Shown one piece after another: positions 34,747 through 43,508 of a stretch of 64,000 nucleotides of DNA. Below the pieces are notes generated by a model, which saw nothing but the letters and a program-made list of their open reading frames with translations, was not told the DNA's origin and searched no databases. Source of the stretch: an uncultured Prevotella sp. (lineage in GTDB: Bacteria > Bacteroidota > Bacteroidia > Bacteroidales > Bacteroidaceae); assembly GCA_900770395.1 (NCBI GenBank), contig CAAGKM010000004.1:62001-126000 (forward strand), given 5' to 3'. Position 1 is the first letter of the stretch. Each line of letters begins with the position of its first letter. Made by a program: the position numbers and the translations under genes.

Positions 34747-35259
34747 ATGAATATTATAAATAAACGAATCTTACTAAATAGTACGTTTTGTCTATCAGTT
34801 ATTATAATTGCTATGATTTTAACACCAATACGTATGCGTTGCGCTGAGCACAGTCATATTGTTGTATCCAAGAAAAAATGTATATTATATGTAATAAATA
34901 GTCAAGATACAATTGCAGCATTTCGATGTGGTGTTGGGAAGAACTTTGACAATAAAACAAGGAAATCCGATTGTAAGACTCCAGAAAGGACATTTCGTAT
35001 TGTATCAATAGAAAAGGCTTCTGATTGGACACATGATTTTGAGGATGGTTATGGTAAAAGAAAAGGTGCGTATGGCTCTTGGTTTATCAGATTACAGGTT
35101 CCCAACTTCAAGGGGATTGGTATTCATGGAACGTGTTTCCCTGAGTCAATAGGTACAAGGTGCAGTGAAGGGTGTATAAGGTTAAGCAACAAAGAATTGT
35201 CAAAACTAGTGAAGTATGTGTTTGTTGGAATGCAGGTAGTAATAGATATTGATATATAA
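34747..35259 (+). CDS. L,D-transpeptidase (YkuD family)
   Basis: 170 residues with an N-terminal transmembrane or signal helix (about 8-25). The catalytic core is present: IGIHGTCFPESIG followed by RCSEGCIRLSN, giving the HGT and SxGCIR motif with the active Cys. It would cross-link or modify peptidoglycan, or attach a protein to it. It starts 9 nt after the caspase-like gene and ends 11 nt before the transglutaminase-like gene, so it acts with them. Confidence 0.9.
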   Translation: MNIINKRILLNSTFCLSVIIIAMILTPIRMRCAEHSHIVVSKKKCILYVINSQDTIAAFRCGVGKNFDNKTRKSDCKTPERTFRIVSIEKASDWTHDFEDGYGKRKGAYGSWFIRLQVPNFKGIGIHGTCFPESIGTRCSEGCIRLSNKELSKLVKYVFVGMQVVIDIDI

Positions 35260-35270
35260 AGTGTAAAAAA

Positions 35271-36728
35271 ATGAAACAGTTTATTTTTATTCTCTTCTTT
35301 ATGGCTTCATTAAACGTTGATGCACAGACGGATGAGTTTCGCAAGCAATATGACGATTTTAAACGTAAGGCACAGAAGGAATATAGTGACTTCCGTGACG
35401 AGGCGAACAGGCAATACGTGGAGTTTATGCGGCAGGCATGGCAGCAGTATAAAACTCTGCCTGCCATTCCTAAGCCTAAGGATGAAGAGGTGAAGCCAGT
35501 GGTGATGCCGGAAGAGGATAGGAATAAGCCGATAGACAATAAGCCCGTTGTGATAGAGGAAGTTGTCACACCTCCTGCTCCAGAGCCGCAGCCTGTGCCC
35601 ATAGCGCCAATAAAGGAGAATCCGCAGCCCGAGGAGAAATATGTTAGTTTCTCCATTTATGGAACTGATTGTAAGGTGCGGTTTAACGATGACAAGAAAT
35701 TTACACTTACCGACAGCAGCAATAAGTCTATGGCAGAGGCATGGGAGCATATGTCGGGCGACGCTTACAACAATACAATCCGCGACTGTCTGGAACTGCG
35801 GATACGCATGAAGCTGTGCGACTGGGCTTATCTCAACATGCTTGACGCTATGGCTGAGGCTTGTCTTGGAAAAACAAATGAGGCAACCATGCTCGCGGCT
35901 TTCATCTATTGTCAGTCGGGATATAAGATGAGGATAGGTAGGGCAGGGGCGAAGTTGTGTCTGCTCTATGCTTCGGAACATACGATATACGACCAGCCTT
36001 ATTTCAATATTGATGGCAGCATGTATTATGTATTTAAGTCGAAAGAATCAAGCTTGGAGATATGTGAGGCGGCAATGCCAAAAGAGAAATCAATGTCGCT
36101 CTATATTCCAGCCACGCAGACGCTGAGTCTTGACAAATCGCAACAGAGGACATTGCAGTCTGAGCGTTATCCAGAGATAAAGGTGCAGGCAGCGGTGAAC
36201 AGGAACCTGATAAACTTCTACAACGATTATCCGACATCGGAAATCGGCAATCATTTTATGACACGCTGGGCAATGTATGCCAAAACACCGATGGACAGCA
36301 GCACAAGCAAGGAACTATATGCCTTGCTGAAAGAAAAGATGAAGGGAATGGGGAAACAGGCAGCGGTTGAACGGCTATTGAACTTTGTGCAGACGGCATT
36401 CGTTTATGAATATGATGACAAAGTGTGGGGCGGCGACCGTGCTTTCTTTGCTGAAGAAACATTGTTTTATCCGTATTGTGACTGCGAAGACCGCTCGATA
36501 CTGTTCTCACGATTAGTGCGTGATATTATTGGTCTTGACGTAATACTTGTGTATTATCCTGGTCATCTTGCCACAGCCGTTTGTTTCGATACTGATGTTC
36601 AGGGTGACTACATTCTGCTGGACAACCGCCGTTTCACTGTGTGCGACCCTACGTATATTGGCGCACCTGTGGGTGCCACCATGCCAAAAATGGATAATAA
36701 GACGGCTAATGTTATTCTGCTGGAGTGA
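35271..36728 (+). CDS. Exported transglutaminase-like protein
   Basis: 485 residues. Signal peptide ending VDAQ, then a Tyr/Gln-rich helical stretch (about 20-65) and a Pro-rich linker (about 66-120). The C-terminal domain has YPYCDCEDRSILFSRLV, then PGHLATAV and FTVCDPTYIG: the Cys, His and Asp expected of a papain/transglutaminase-like triad. Such domains act as proteases, amidases or cross-linkers. Last gene of the exported-protein run; the MITE-like element follows. Confidence 0.82.
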   Translation: MKQFIFILFFMASLNVDAQTDEFRKQYDDFKRKAQKEYSDFRDEANRQYVEFMRQAWQQYKTLPAIPKPKDEEVKPVVMPEEDRNKPIDNKPVVIEEVVTPPAPEPQPVPIAPIKENPQPEEKYVSFSIYGTDCKVRFNDDKKFTLTDSSNKSMAEAWEHMSGDAYNNTIRDCLELRIRMKLCDWAYLNMLDAMAEACLGKTNEATMLAAFIYCQSGYKMRIGRAGAKLCLLYASEHTIYDQPYFNIDGSMYYVFKSKESSLEICEAAMPKEKSMSLYIPATQTLSLDKSQQRTLQSERYPEIKVQAAVNRNLINFYNDYPTSEIGNHFMTRWAMYAKTPMDSSTSKELYALLKEKMKGMGKQAAVERLLNFVQTAFVYEYDDKVWGGDRAFFAEETLFYPYCDCEDRSILFSRLVRDIIGLDVILVYYPGHLATAVCFDTDVQGDYILLDNRRFTVCDPTYIGAPVGATMPKMDNKTANVILLE

Positions 36729-36743
36729 CGATATCTATTTTCT

Positions 36744-37346
36744 AAAACGTGCTACACGTTGCACCCGATAGGCCTGGAATGCCGATGAACACAGGGCTTC
36801 CGTAGGGTGCAACGTCAGCAAAAACGTTGTACCTGATGTTGCACCATAGTAACTGATAGATTCTTCTGTCTATAACTGCTTCTTTCATAGGTGCAAAGGT
36901 AATGAAAAAATTAAACAACGCCTTATTTTGCAAGTTTTTAGAGTGTTTTTATTTATATTGCTGGTTCCCCAATTTACTTAATAAATCAAGGAATAGCCAA
37001 TAAAATTCTCGAAGAGTAAGATGAAAAGTTTCTGTTTGCCTGCCAAGTTTTATAAATATAACTTTTAGCTACGTGGCTATAACTTATAGTTATGTAGCTA
37101 AAACTTTTGTTTATGTAGCTAAAACTTATAGTTATAGAGTTATGCCAACTTTGAGGCATTTTTATGATGGGTTTATTGAATTTTTCTATAAGCTGGTTAA
37201 AGTTATAGTTGTACATAGGTTGGGTGGAACGTGGGTGTAACGTTTGGTGCAACATCGGGTGCAACGTTTTTGCCGACGTTGCACCCTGCAGAAGTCCTGT
37301 GTTATGGGCTTTTCGGGGCTATAGGGTGCAACGTGTAGCACGTTTT
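36744..37346. mobile_element. MITE-like element with about 100-bp inverted arms
   Basis: Left arm 36744-36846 and right arm 37245-37346 are inverted copies, roughly 80-85% identical by eye, both rich in the motif ACGTTGCACC. The outer 23 nt match exactly (AAAACGTGCTACACGTTGCA and three more). No transposase is encoded. The left arm carries on the minus strand a TACCTTTG promoter (36894-36901) followed by a 48-codon ORF with an arm-encoded end. Interpretation as a non-autonomous repeat is inference; I have no second genomic copy to compare. Confidence 0.6.
37050..37140. repeat. TAGCTAAAACTT-type short repeats
   Basis: Three to four degenerate units around ATGTAGCTAAAACTT and ACTTATAGTT lie between the arms of the MITE-like element, on an AT-rich background. 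Confidence 0.6.
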
Positions 37347-37439
37347 TGTGTCGTAAACATAGCTGGGCTTGAAGTGTTAAAAACGTGTGGTTGTGCGGGA
37401 AAAGTCTCTGCGGTCTGTTGAAAAGCCAAAGAAAAGTTG

Positions 37440-37447
37440 TAACTTTG
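37440..37447 (+). promoter_or_regulatory. -7 element TAACTTTG for the cyclophilin/greA pair
   Basis: Matches TAnnTTTG and lies 109 nt upstream of the ATG at 37556. Confidence 0.55.
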
Positions 37448-37555
37448 CACCCGTTATCGAGTGTTTCGCCAATAAGAATGGCATTTGAATATTGTAATTT
37501 CAAAAGATAACTGTAAGAAAAAATAACGGTAAAATAAAAAAACGGTAAAGACAAA

Positions 37556-38287
37556 ATGAGAGTAAAGATACAGACAAGTCTGGGCGACATCGTGGTGCGC
37601 CTGTATGATGAGACACCTGTCCATCGTGACAATTTCGTGAAGCTGGCAAAGGACGGATATTATGATGGTACGCTGTTTCATAGGGTGATAAAGGATTTTA
37701 TGATTCAGGGAGGTGACCCCAACTCTAAGGGAGCGCCTGCAGGAAAGAGACTTGGAACGGGCGGTCCTGACTATACACTTGAGGCTGAGATAAAAGACGG
37801 GCTTTTCCATAAGCGCGGTGCCTTGGCGGCGGCAAGACAGGGCGACGAGGTGAATCCGGAGCGCAGGAGCAGTGGTTCGCAGTTTTATATCGTTTGGGGA
37901 CAGGTGTATAAAGAGGGACAGCTCCGACAGTTTTCCAAGCAGTTGAAGATGCAGCGTATGCAGGAAATCTTCAATGATCTGGCGGCTGAGCACCGCGATG
38001 AGATAATGCAAATGAGGCGTGAGAGAAACCGTGTCGCGCTTCAGGAGTTGCAGGACAAACTGGCTGCGGAAGCCGAAACACGTGCCGCAGAATATGCAGG
38101 ACTGACGGATGAACAGCTTAAGATTTACTCTACTGTGGGAGGTACGCCGCATCTCGATGGGCAATACACTGTGTTTGGTGAGGTGGAGGAAGGTCTCGAA
38201 GTGGTGGAGATGATACAAAACTCTGCCACTGCCGGTGACGACAGACCGATGGATGACATAACGATGAATATATCTGTTGCAGACTGA
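37556..38287 (+). CDS. Cyclophilin-type peptidyl-prolyl isomerase with helical insertion
   Basis: 243 residues. The cyclophilin barrel is seen in FVKLAKDGYYDGTLFHRVIKDFMIQGGDPNSKG, whose FHRV and FMIQGGD are family hallmarks, and in SSGSQFYIVWG. The last strands resume at LDGQYTVFGEVEEGLEVVE. Between them lies an insertion of about 75 residues rich in Glu, Arg and Gln, predicted helical. No signal peptide, so cytoplasmic. It starts the transcript that continues into greA 3 nt later. Confidence 0.92.
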   Translation: MRVKIQTSLGDIVVRLYDETPVHRDNFVKLAKDGYYDGTLFHRVIKDFMIQGGDPNSKGAPAGKRLGTGGPDYTLEAEIKDGLFHKRGALAAARQGDEVNPERRSSGSQFYIVWGQVYKEGQLRQFSKQLKMQRMQEIFNDLAAEHRDEIMQMRRERNRVALQELQDKLAAEAETRAAEYAGLTDEQLKIYSTVGGTPHLDGQYTVFGEVEEGLEVVEMIQNSATAGDDRPMDDITMNISVAD

Positions 38288-38290
38288 CCT

Positions 38291-38755
38291 ATGGAATATA
38301 TGTCGCAAGAAGGCTACGACAAGATTGTGGCCGAACTGAAGGAAATGGTGAACGTGGAGCTGCCGAGGGTGAAGGATGCCATCGCCGAGGCACGCGACAA
38401 GGGCGACCTGAGCGAAAACTTTGAATATCATGCCGCCAAGCGTGAGCAGGCGCGGCTGCTTGGCAGAATACGCTTTAAGCAGAGAATACTGGAGCATGCG
38501 AGGGTGCTGGACACCAAAAGGCTGGACTCCGACACAGTGGGGCTGCTGGCGAAGGTGGACATTACCAACCTTGCCAACAACCGCAAGATGACATATACGG
38601 TGGTAAGCCCGCATGAGGCAAATCTCAGTGAAGGAAAAATATCAATAAAGTCGCCGATAGCGGAGGCACTTGTGGGTAAGAAGGCAGGTGACACCGTGGA
38701 GGTGAAGGTTCCTGCCGGAATGCTGAGGCTGCGTATTGACGGTATTCAACGCTGA
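38291..38755 (+). CDS. greA: Transcription elongation factor GreA
   Basis: 154 residues. The N-terminal coiled coil (about 1-72, with DKGDLSENFEYHAAKREQ) carries the acidic tip Asp and Glu that stimulate RNA cleavage by stalled RNA polymerase. The C-terminal FKBP-like domain ends in VEVKVPAGMLRLRIDGIQR. Full length. It follows the cyclophilin gene by 3 nt. Confidence 0.95.
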   Translation: MEYMSQEGYDKIVAELKEMVNVELPRVKDAIAEARDKGDLSENFEYHAAKREQARLLGRIRFKQRILEHARVLDTKRLDSDTVGLLAKVDITNLANNRKMTYTVVSPHEANLSEGKISIKSPIAEALVGKKAGDTVEVKVPAGMLRLRIDGIQR

Positions 38756-38832
38756 TTGTTGTGTTATCGCATGTATTTTATGTATTTAACATAAATTACA
38801 TGCGAAAACTTTTTTGATATAAATAAGTTTGC

Positions 38833-38840
38833 TATCTTTG
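38833..38840 (+). promoter_or_regulatory. -7 element TATCTTTG
   Basis: TAnnTTTG match 18 nt upstream of the ATG at 38858. Confidence 0.6.
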
Positions 38841-38857
38841 CATTTGATTAAAATGAA

Positions 38858-39832
38858 ATGCAAATGGGAAAGAAAGGATTTATTATTGCGTTTGTCTGTC
38901 TGCTGGCTCTGCATGCAGTGTCGGCGCATGCTCAGACCGACGGCAAGTTTGTGCTGTTTAAATATGGAGACTTCAATCAGTGGGTGACACGCAACGTAAA
39001 AGAGTCGGGAGTTATCGGCGGCGATACCAAGACACTGTATGAAATTGGTCCCACGCAGACAATAAACGGCAACACACCGTATACCAATAAGGGCGGCTCG
39101 CCGTGGGGAACGTCGAACGTGATGGCGAAGGTGTCGGGCATAACAAAGACCAATGTGTCGGTGTATCGCGACCGCCACGGCAGCGGCTATTGCGCCAAAT
39201 TAGTGACACACATTGAGCAGGTGAAGGTGCTCGGACTTATAAATATAAAGGTGCTTGCGGCAGGCTCGCTTTATCTTGGCGACATGAAAGAACCTATCAC
39301 TGGAACAAAGGAAGGACCGATGGCTCTCAACTGGGGAATACCTTTCACTCAGCGTCCCAAGGCATTGCGATTTGACTATAAGGTGGCTGTGAGCGGTGCC
39401 GCCAACCGCATAAAACAGACAGGATTCAGCGGGAAGAAGACAGTGCCGGGCAAGGACCTGTGCATTGCTCTGCTGCTGTTGCAGAAACGCCATGAGGACG
39501 CACAGGGAAATATCACTGCAAAACGTGTGGGAACGATGGTGGTGACCTACGACAAATCGACAGGAGGATGGGTTGACGCCGCAACATATCCTATCCATTA
39601 TGGCAATATCACTGGTGAGAAAGGCTACAACGCCTCACTTATGGGGCTGCGTTCCACCGACTATGCACGCAACAGCCACGGCAAGAGCGTGGTGGTGAAA
39701 GAGACTGGTTGGGCTGCCGCAAATGAGATACCGACACATATTATCGTGCAGTTTTCATCGAGCCATGGAGGCGCATATATCGGAACGCCCGGCAATACGC
39801 TGTGGATTGATAACGTAGGACTGGTTTACTAA
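38858..39832 (+). CDS. Exported PCMD-like protein
   Basis: 324 residues with a signal peptide (about 1-26 ending AHAQ). The body is beta-rich with Gly- and Asn-rich turns: SLYLGDMKEPI, ALRFDYKVAV and a C-terminal TLWIDNVGLVY strand. This fits the PCMD carbohydrate-binding-type fold of Bacteroidales surface proteins. It begins 26 nt upstream... of its own ATG spacing to a consensus promoter and is followed 12 nt later by an outer-membrane barrel gene, probably cotranscribed. Ligand unknown. Confidence 0.7.
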   Translation: MQMGKKGFIIAFVCLLALHAVSAHAQTDGKFVLFKYGDFNQWVTRNVKESGVIGGDTKTLYEIGPTQTINGNTPYTNKGGSPWGTSNVMAKVSGITKTNVSVYRDRHGSGYCAKLVTHIEQVKVLGLINIKVLAAGSLYLGDMKEPITGTKEGPMALNWGIPFTQRPKALRFDYKVAVSGAANRIKQTGFSGKKTVPGKDLCIALLLLQKRHEDAQGNITAKRVGTMVVTYDKSTGGWVDAATYPIHYGNITGEKGYNASLMGLRSTDYARNSHGKSVVVKETGWAAANEIPTHIIVQFSSSHGGAYIGTPGNTLWIDNVGLVY

Positions 39833-39844
39833 CATCTTTATTGT

Positions 39845-41035
39845 ATGCAAACGGATAGAATCATCGTGCTGGCGATAATGTTCGCCACAATGGCATTACC
39901 GGTCAGGGCAAACTGTGTGACTGACTTTGCGGCAGACGACTCTACGCTTGTGACTGTGGCAGACAGTGCAAAGATTGCGAAAAAGTCGTTTTTCACAAAG
40001 TTCCTCGACTACTTCAACGATGCCAACAAGGAGAAGAAAAACAAGAAGTTTGACTTCAGCGTGATTGGCGGACCGCACTACAGCACCGACACAAAGCTTG
40101 GGTTGGGACTGGTGGCTGCTGGACTTTACCGCACTGACCGTACAGACTCGTTGCTGTCACCATCCAATGTGTCGCTTTTCAGTGATGTGTCGACAGTGGG
40201 ATTCTGGCTTATCGGAATACGGGGCACACACATTGCGCCGCAGGACAAGTACCGTTTGCAGTACACTGTATATCTCTACTCATTTCCCGCCGACTTCTGG
40301 GGAATGGGCTATGAGCAGGGAAATAATCCTGAGAACAAGAGCGAGATGAAGCGGTGGCAGGCAAAGGTGAGCGCATCGTGGCTCTTCCGTCTTGCCGATA
40401 ATCTTTATTTGGGACCAACAGTGGCCTACGATTACGTGAAAGCGAGTAGGGTGGAGCGCCCCGAGCTGCTGGCTGGCATGGACAGCAAAACGTGGAATGT
40501 CGGCTTTGGAGCCACGTTGGTGTATGACTCACGTGATGTCCTCACCAATCCACACAGTGGAGCGTATATCTGTCTCACGCAAAACTTCCGTCCTAAGTTT
40601 CTTGGCAACACTTATGCCTTCAGCACCACTGAGCTTCAGACGAGTCTTTACCATAGTGTATGGAAAGGGGCAATACTTGCCGGCGATCTGAGAACCATGC
40701 TCAACTTCGGTAATCCCTCATGGGGAATGATGGCTCTGCTCGGAAACTCAAATTCAATGCGAGGTTATTATGAGGGACGTTATCGTGACAAGCACAAGAT
40801 TGAGGCTCAGCTTGAGCTTCGCCAGCATGTGTGGCGGCGCAACGGCGTTGTTGCCTGGGTGGGAGCCGGTACTGTGTTCCCGAAGTTCAGTATGCTGCGT
40901 GCCGACAGGATTCTGCCCAACTACGGTATAGGTTACCGCTGGGAGTTTAAGAAGAATGTAAACGTTAGGCTCGATTATGGTTTCGGCAAATCGGGACAGA
41001 GCGGTTTCCTGTTTAATATCAATGAGGCGTTTTAA
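39845..41035 (+). CDS. Outer-membrane beta-barrel protein (surface antigen D15-like)
   Basis: 396 residues, signal peptide about 1-22. From about residue 70 the sequence alternates amphipathic strands and turns, with family features such as SMRGYYEGRYRDKHKIEAQLELRQHVW and a C-terminal strand ending in Phe (FLFNINEAF), as needed for barrel assembly. It lacks POTRA domains, so it resembles the short Omp85-type proteins of Bacteroidetes. Follows the PCMD-like gene by 12 nt. Confidence 0.8.
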   Translation: MQTDRIIVLAIMFATMALPVRANCVTDFAADDSTLVTVADSAKIAKKSFFTKFLDYFNDANKEKKNKKFDFSVIGGPHYSTDTKLGLGLVAAGLYRTDRTDSLLSPSNVSLFSDVSTVGFWLIGIRGTHIAPQDKYRLQYTVYLYSFPADFWGMGYEQGNNPENKSEMKRWQAKVSASWLFRLADNLYLGPTVAYDYVKASRVERPELLAGMDSKTWNVGFGATLVYDSRDVLTNPHSGAYICLTQNFRPKFLGNTYAFSTTELQTSLYHSVWKGAILAGDLRTMLNFGNPSWGMMALLGNSNSMRGYYEGRYRDKHKIEAQLELRQHVWRRNGVVAWVGAGTVFPKFSMLRADRILPNYGIGYRWEFKKNVNVRLDYGFGKSGQSGFLFNINEAF

Positions 41036-41050
41036 AGTGAAGAGTGAATA

Positions 41051-42682
41051 ATGAAGATAAAAATAATAAATCCCGAGTTTGTATATTGGCTTACGGTGGC
41101 ATTGCTCATGCTGCCCAATGTGGCGCTGTGCTTCACCGAGGGGATGAGTCCCATAGCCTGTGTTGCCAACATCGTGCTGCCGTTGGGCGTGTATATGTGG
41201 CTGATGACGCTTGCCGCCAAACCCGGCAAGATGATTTGGGCGTTGTTTCCGCTTATCTTCTTTGCCGCGTTCCAGCTTGTGCTGCTCTATCTGTTTGGGC
41301 AGGGCGTGATAGCAGTCGATATGTTTCTCAATGTGGTGACTTCCAATTCCGATGAGATATTTGAGTTGCTCGACAATCTCATTCCCGCCGTTGCCGGCGT
41401 GTTCATCATCTATCTGCCGCTGCTCGCCATCGGCATTGCCTCAATCCGCAGCAACGTCACGGCCGTCAAGCCTTTGAGCCGTCACCGCAACATTGCACAG
41501 TATACTGTTACAGGAGGATTAGTAGTCCTGGGTATAGCTGCTTCTTCCGACAGAAATTACAGCATTCTCAACAACCTCTATCCCGTGAACGCCTGTTATA
41601 ATCTTTGTCTTGCCGTAGACCGGAGCTGGGTGTCAGCGCACTACAAGGAAACATCTGCTGATTTCAGGTTTCATTCCCGTTCCACGCATCCTGCCGACAG
41701 TGCCGAAGTGTATGTGATGGTGATAGGAGAGACAGCCCGTGCCCATAACTTCGGACTGTACGGATACAGCCGCAACACCACTCCGCTCTTGGGCAAAACC
41801 AATGGCATCGTGGCTTTCAACAACGCCGTCACTCAATCGAACACCACCCACAAGAGTGTGCCGATGCTGCTCTCCGCCGCCACTGCCGATGACTACAGCC
41901 GGCTGTATCATGAGCAAAGTATACTGTCTGCTTTCCGTGAGGCGGGTTTCTTCACGGCTTTCTTCTCCAACCAGCTGCCCAATCATTCGTTTATTGACTT
42001 CCTTGGCGAGCAGGCTGACACTTGTGTGTTTTTGAAGAAACAGACAAAGAAGAAAATTAATGTTTACGACGGCGAGCTGCTCTCTATGGTGAGCCGGCTT
42101 TTGTCGCACGGCAGGCGAAAGGTGTTTGTGGTGCTCCACACCTATGGTTCGCACTTTGAATACCGCGAGCGTTATCCCAAGTCAATGGCTTACTACCGTC
42201 CTGACGACAAGACCGAAGCCCGATATGAAAACCGCCAAAGTTTGGTAAATGCCTACGACAACACCATACGCTACACTGACTATGTGCTTCACTGCCTGAC
42301 GCAAATCCTTGAGCGCCATAGAGGAACCTGTGCCATGCTCTACACCAGCGACCATGGTGAGAACATTTTCGACGATGACCGACGCCTGTTCCTTCATGCC
42401 TCGCCAAAGGCTTCGGAATACGAGCTTCGCGTGCCTTTTATCGTATGGCAGTCGGAGTCGCATCGTCAGCAGTTCCCGGCAATCACCGCTGCCCTTGTTG
42501 CCAACCGTGGCAAGCAGGTTCAGACCAGTGTGTCGGCTTTTCACACCATGCTTACGCTTGGCGGCATCTCAACGCCTGTCTGCGATTCTGCCGCCTCCGT
42601 GGCGTCTCTCGGTTATCGTCCCCGTGAGCAGCACTATCTCACCGACCACAACGAGCCGATACCGATGACGTTGGGAGAGTAA
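41051..42682 (+). CDS. Lipid A phosphoethanolamine transferase-like sulfatase-fold protein
   Basis: 543 residues. Five transmembrane helices (about 10-170) precede a periplasmic sulfatase-type domain. VMVIGETARAHNFGLYGYSRNTTPLL contains the metal-binding Glu, the Thr nucleophile lies in SNTTHKSVPMLLS, and YTSDHGENIFDD closes the metal site. Typical of EptA-type enzymes that add phosphoethanolamine to lipid A and raise resistance to cationic peptides. It starts 15 nt after the barrel gene; a nested palindrome lies downstream. Confidence 0.9.
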   Translation: MKIKIINPEFVYWLTVALLMLPNVALCFTEGMSPIACVANIVLPLGVYMWLMTLAAKPGKMIWALFPLIFFAAFQLVLLYLFGQGVIAVDMFLNVVTSNSDEIFELLDNLIPAVAGVFIIYLPLLAIGIASIRSNVTAVKPLSRHRNIAQYTVTGGLVVLGIAASSDRNYSILNNLYPVNACYNLCLAVDRSWVSAHYKETSADFRFHSRSTHPADSAEVYVMVIGETARAHNFGLYGYSRNTTPLLGKTNGIVAFNNAVTQSNTTHKSVPMLLSAATADDYSRLYHEQSILSAFREAGFFTAFFSNQLPNHSFIDFLGEQADTCVFLKKQTKKKINVYDGELLSMVSRLLSHGRRKVFVVLHTYGSHFEYRERYPKSMAYYRPDDKTEARYENRQSLVNAYDNTIRYTDYVLHCLTQILERHRGTCAMLYTSDHGENIFDDDRRLFLHASPKASEYELRVPFIVWQSESHRQQFPAITAALVANRGKQVQTSVSAFHTMLTLGGISTPVCDSAASVASLGYRPREQHYLTDHNEPIPMTLGE

Positions 42683-42699
42683 GATATATGAATAATTAA

Positions 42700-42857
42700 A
42701 AATGAGGGTGTGTCAAAATGAGAAAATGTAATCATAATGACATAAATTAGGCACGGATTACACGGATGTCACAGATTTTTTCTTTCATTTATCTGTGTAT
42801 TCCGTGTAATCCGTGCCTAAAAGGATGTAGAAGGTTGGTTTTGACACACCCTCATTT
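42700..42857. repeat. Nested palindromic element (REP/MITE-like, also a terminator)
   Basis: Outer 19-bp perfect inverted repeat (42700-42718 with 42839-42857, containing GAGGGTGTGTCAAAA) and inner 20-bp perfect inverted repeat (42747-42766 with 42801-42820, TTAGGCACGGATTACACGGA). The element sits between convergent genes. GGCACGGATTACACGGAT-type sequences are, from memory, widespread in Bacteroidales genomes. Confidence 0.85.
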
Positions 42858-42889
42858 GTCTTTTTAGGGTATTGTATTTCGGAAGAATC

Positions 42890-43351
42890 TTAACCGTTTA
42901 TATAGTCAAGGATTTGCTCTGCGTGTATCTTTGTCTTTATCTCCTTTGGAGTGAATATTTTCTCGATAACGCCCTCCTCATTCACGAGATATGTTGTGCG
43001 CAGCGTTCCTATTGTGCGTCGTCCGCATGCCACTTTTTCTCCCCAGCATCCAAGCTGTTGCAGCAGTGTCGTCTCGGTGTCGGCAATCAGCGGGAAGTCC
43101 AGTCCGTTGTTGTCGGCAAACTTCTTCTGCAGTGCCGCCTTATCCTTGCTCACTCCAATTATTGAGTAGCCTGCAGCCTCCAGTTCCGCTTTGTGTGCCT
43201 GCAGCGAGCATGCCTCTGCTGTGCATCCGCTGGTGTTTGCCTTTGGATAACTATAGAGTATTACCTTCTTGCCACGGAAGTCGCTGCTTTTAATCTCACG
43301 CCCGTCCTGGTCTGTGCCAAGAATCTCGGGAATCTTGTCTCCTATTGTCAT
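42890..43351 (-). CDS. bcp: Thioredoxin-dependent thiol peroxidase
   Basis: 153 residues from the ATG at 43351. The peroxiredoxin motif ANTSGCTAEACSLQ provides the peroxidatic Cys (SGCT) and a nearby second Cys five residues later, as in BCP/PrxQ. It reduces hydroperoxides at the expense of thioredoxin in the cytoplasm. An open frame extends upstream with a hydrophobic stretch (to 43480), but without a promoter or conserved residues, so I use the internal start. Confidence 0.9.
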   Translation of the reverse strand: MTIGDKIPEILGTDQDGREIKSSDFRGKKVILYSYPKANTSGCTAEACSLQAHKAELEAAGYSIIGVSKDKAALQKKFADNNGLDFPLIADTETTLLQQLGCWGEKVACGRRTIGTLRTTYLVNEEGVIEKIFTPKEIKTKIHAEQILDYING

Positions 43352-43508
43352 TTTTCGTTTTGTATTAAATTTTATGCTATATTGTAGTAAGAGTCCAAGG
43401 ACTACTGTTCCCAGTGTGACTGGAAGAAGAATAATGTGGAATCTAAAAATCCAGACCCCCCGGAGATTTAGATCCCACAATTATATTATGTTAATGTATT
43501 TATTACAA

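Noticed and set aside
36742..36933. Small minus-strand ORF across the left arm of the MITE-like element
   Set aside because: Most of it is arm repeat sequence, and the right-arm counterpart is not conserved as protein; kept only as part of the repeat finding.
37209..37421. Plus-strand ORF of 70 codons in the right arm
   Set aside because: Encoded by the GGTGCAACGT repeats; Cys-rich nonsense-like composition and no promoter.
43352..43480. N-terminal hydrophobic extension of the thiol peroxidase
   Set aside because: Would add a membrane segment not seen in this family, and no promoter fits it; the internal ATG gives the normal length.
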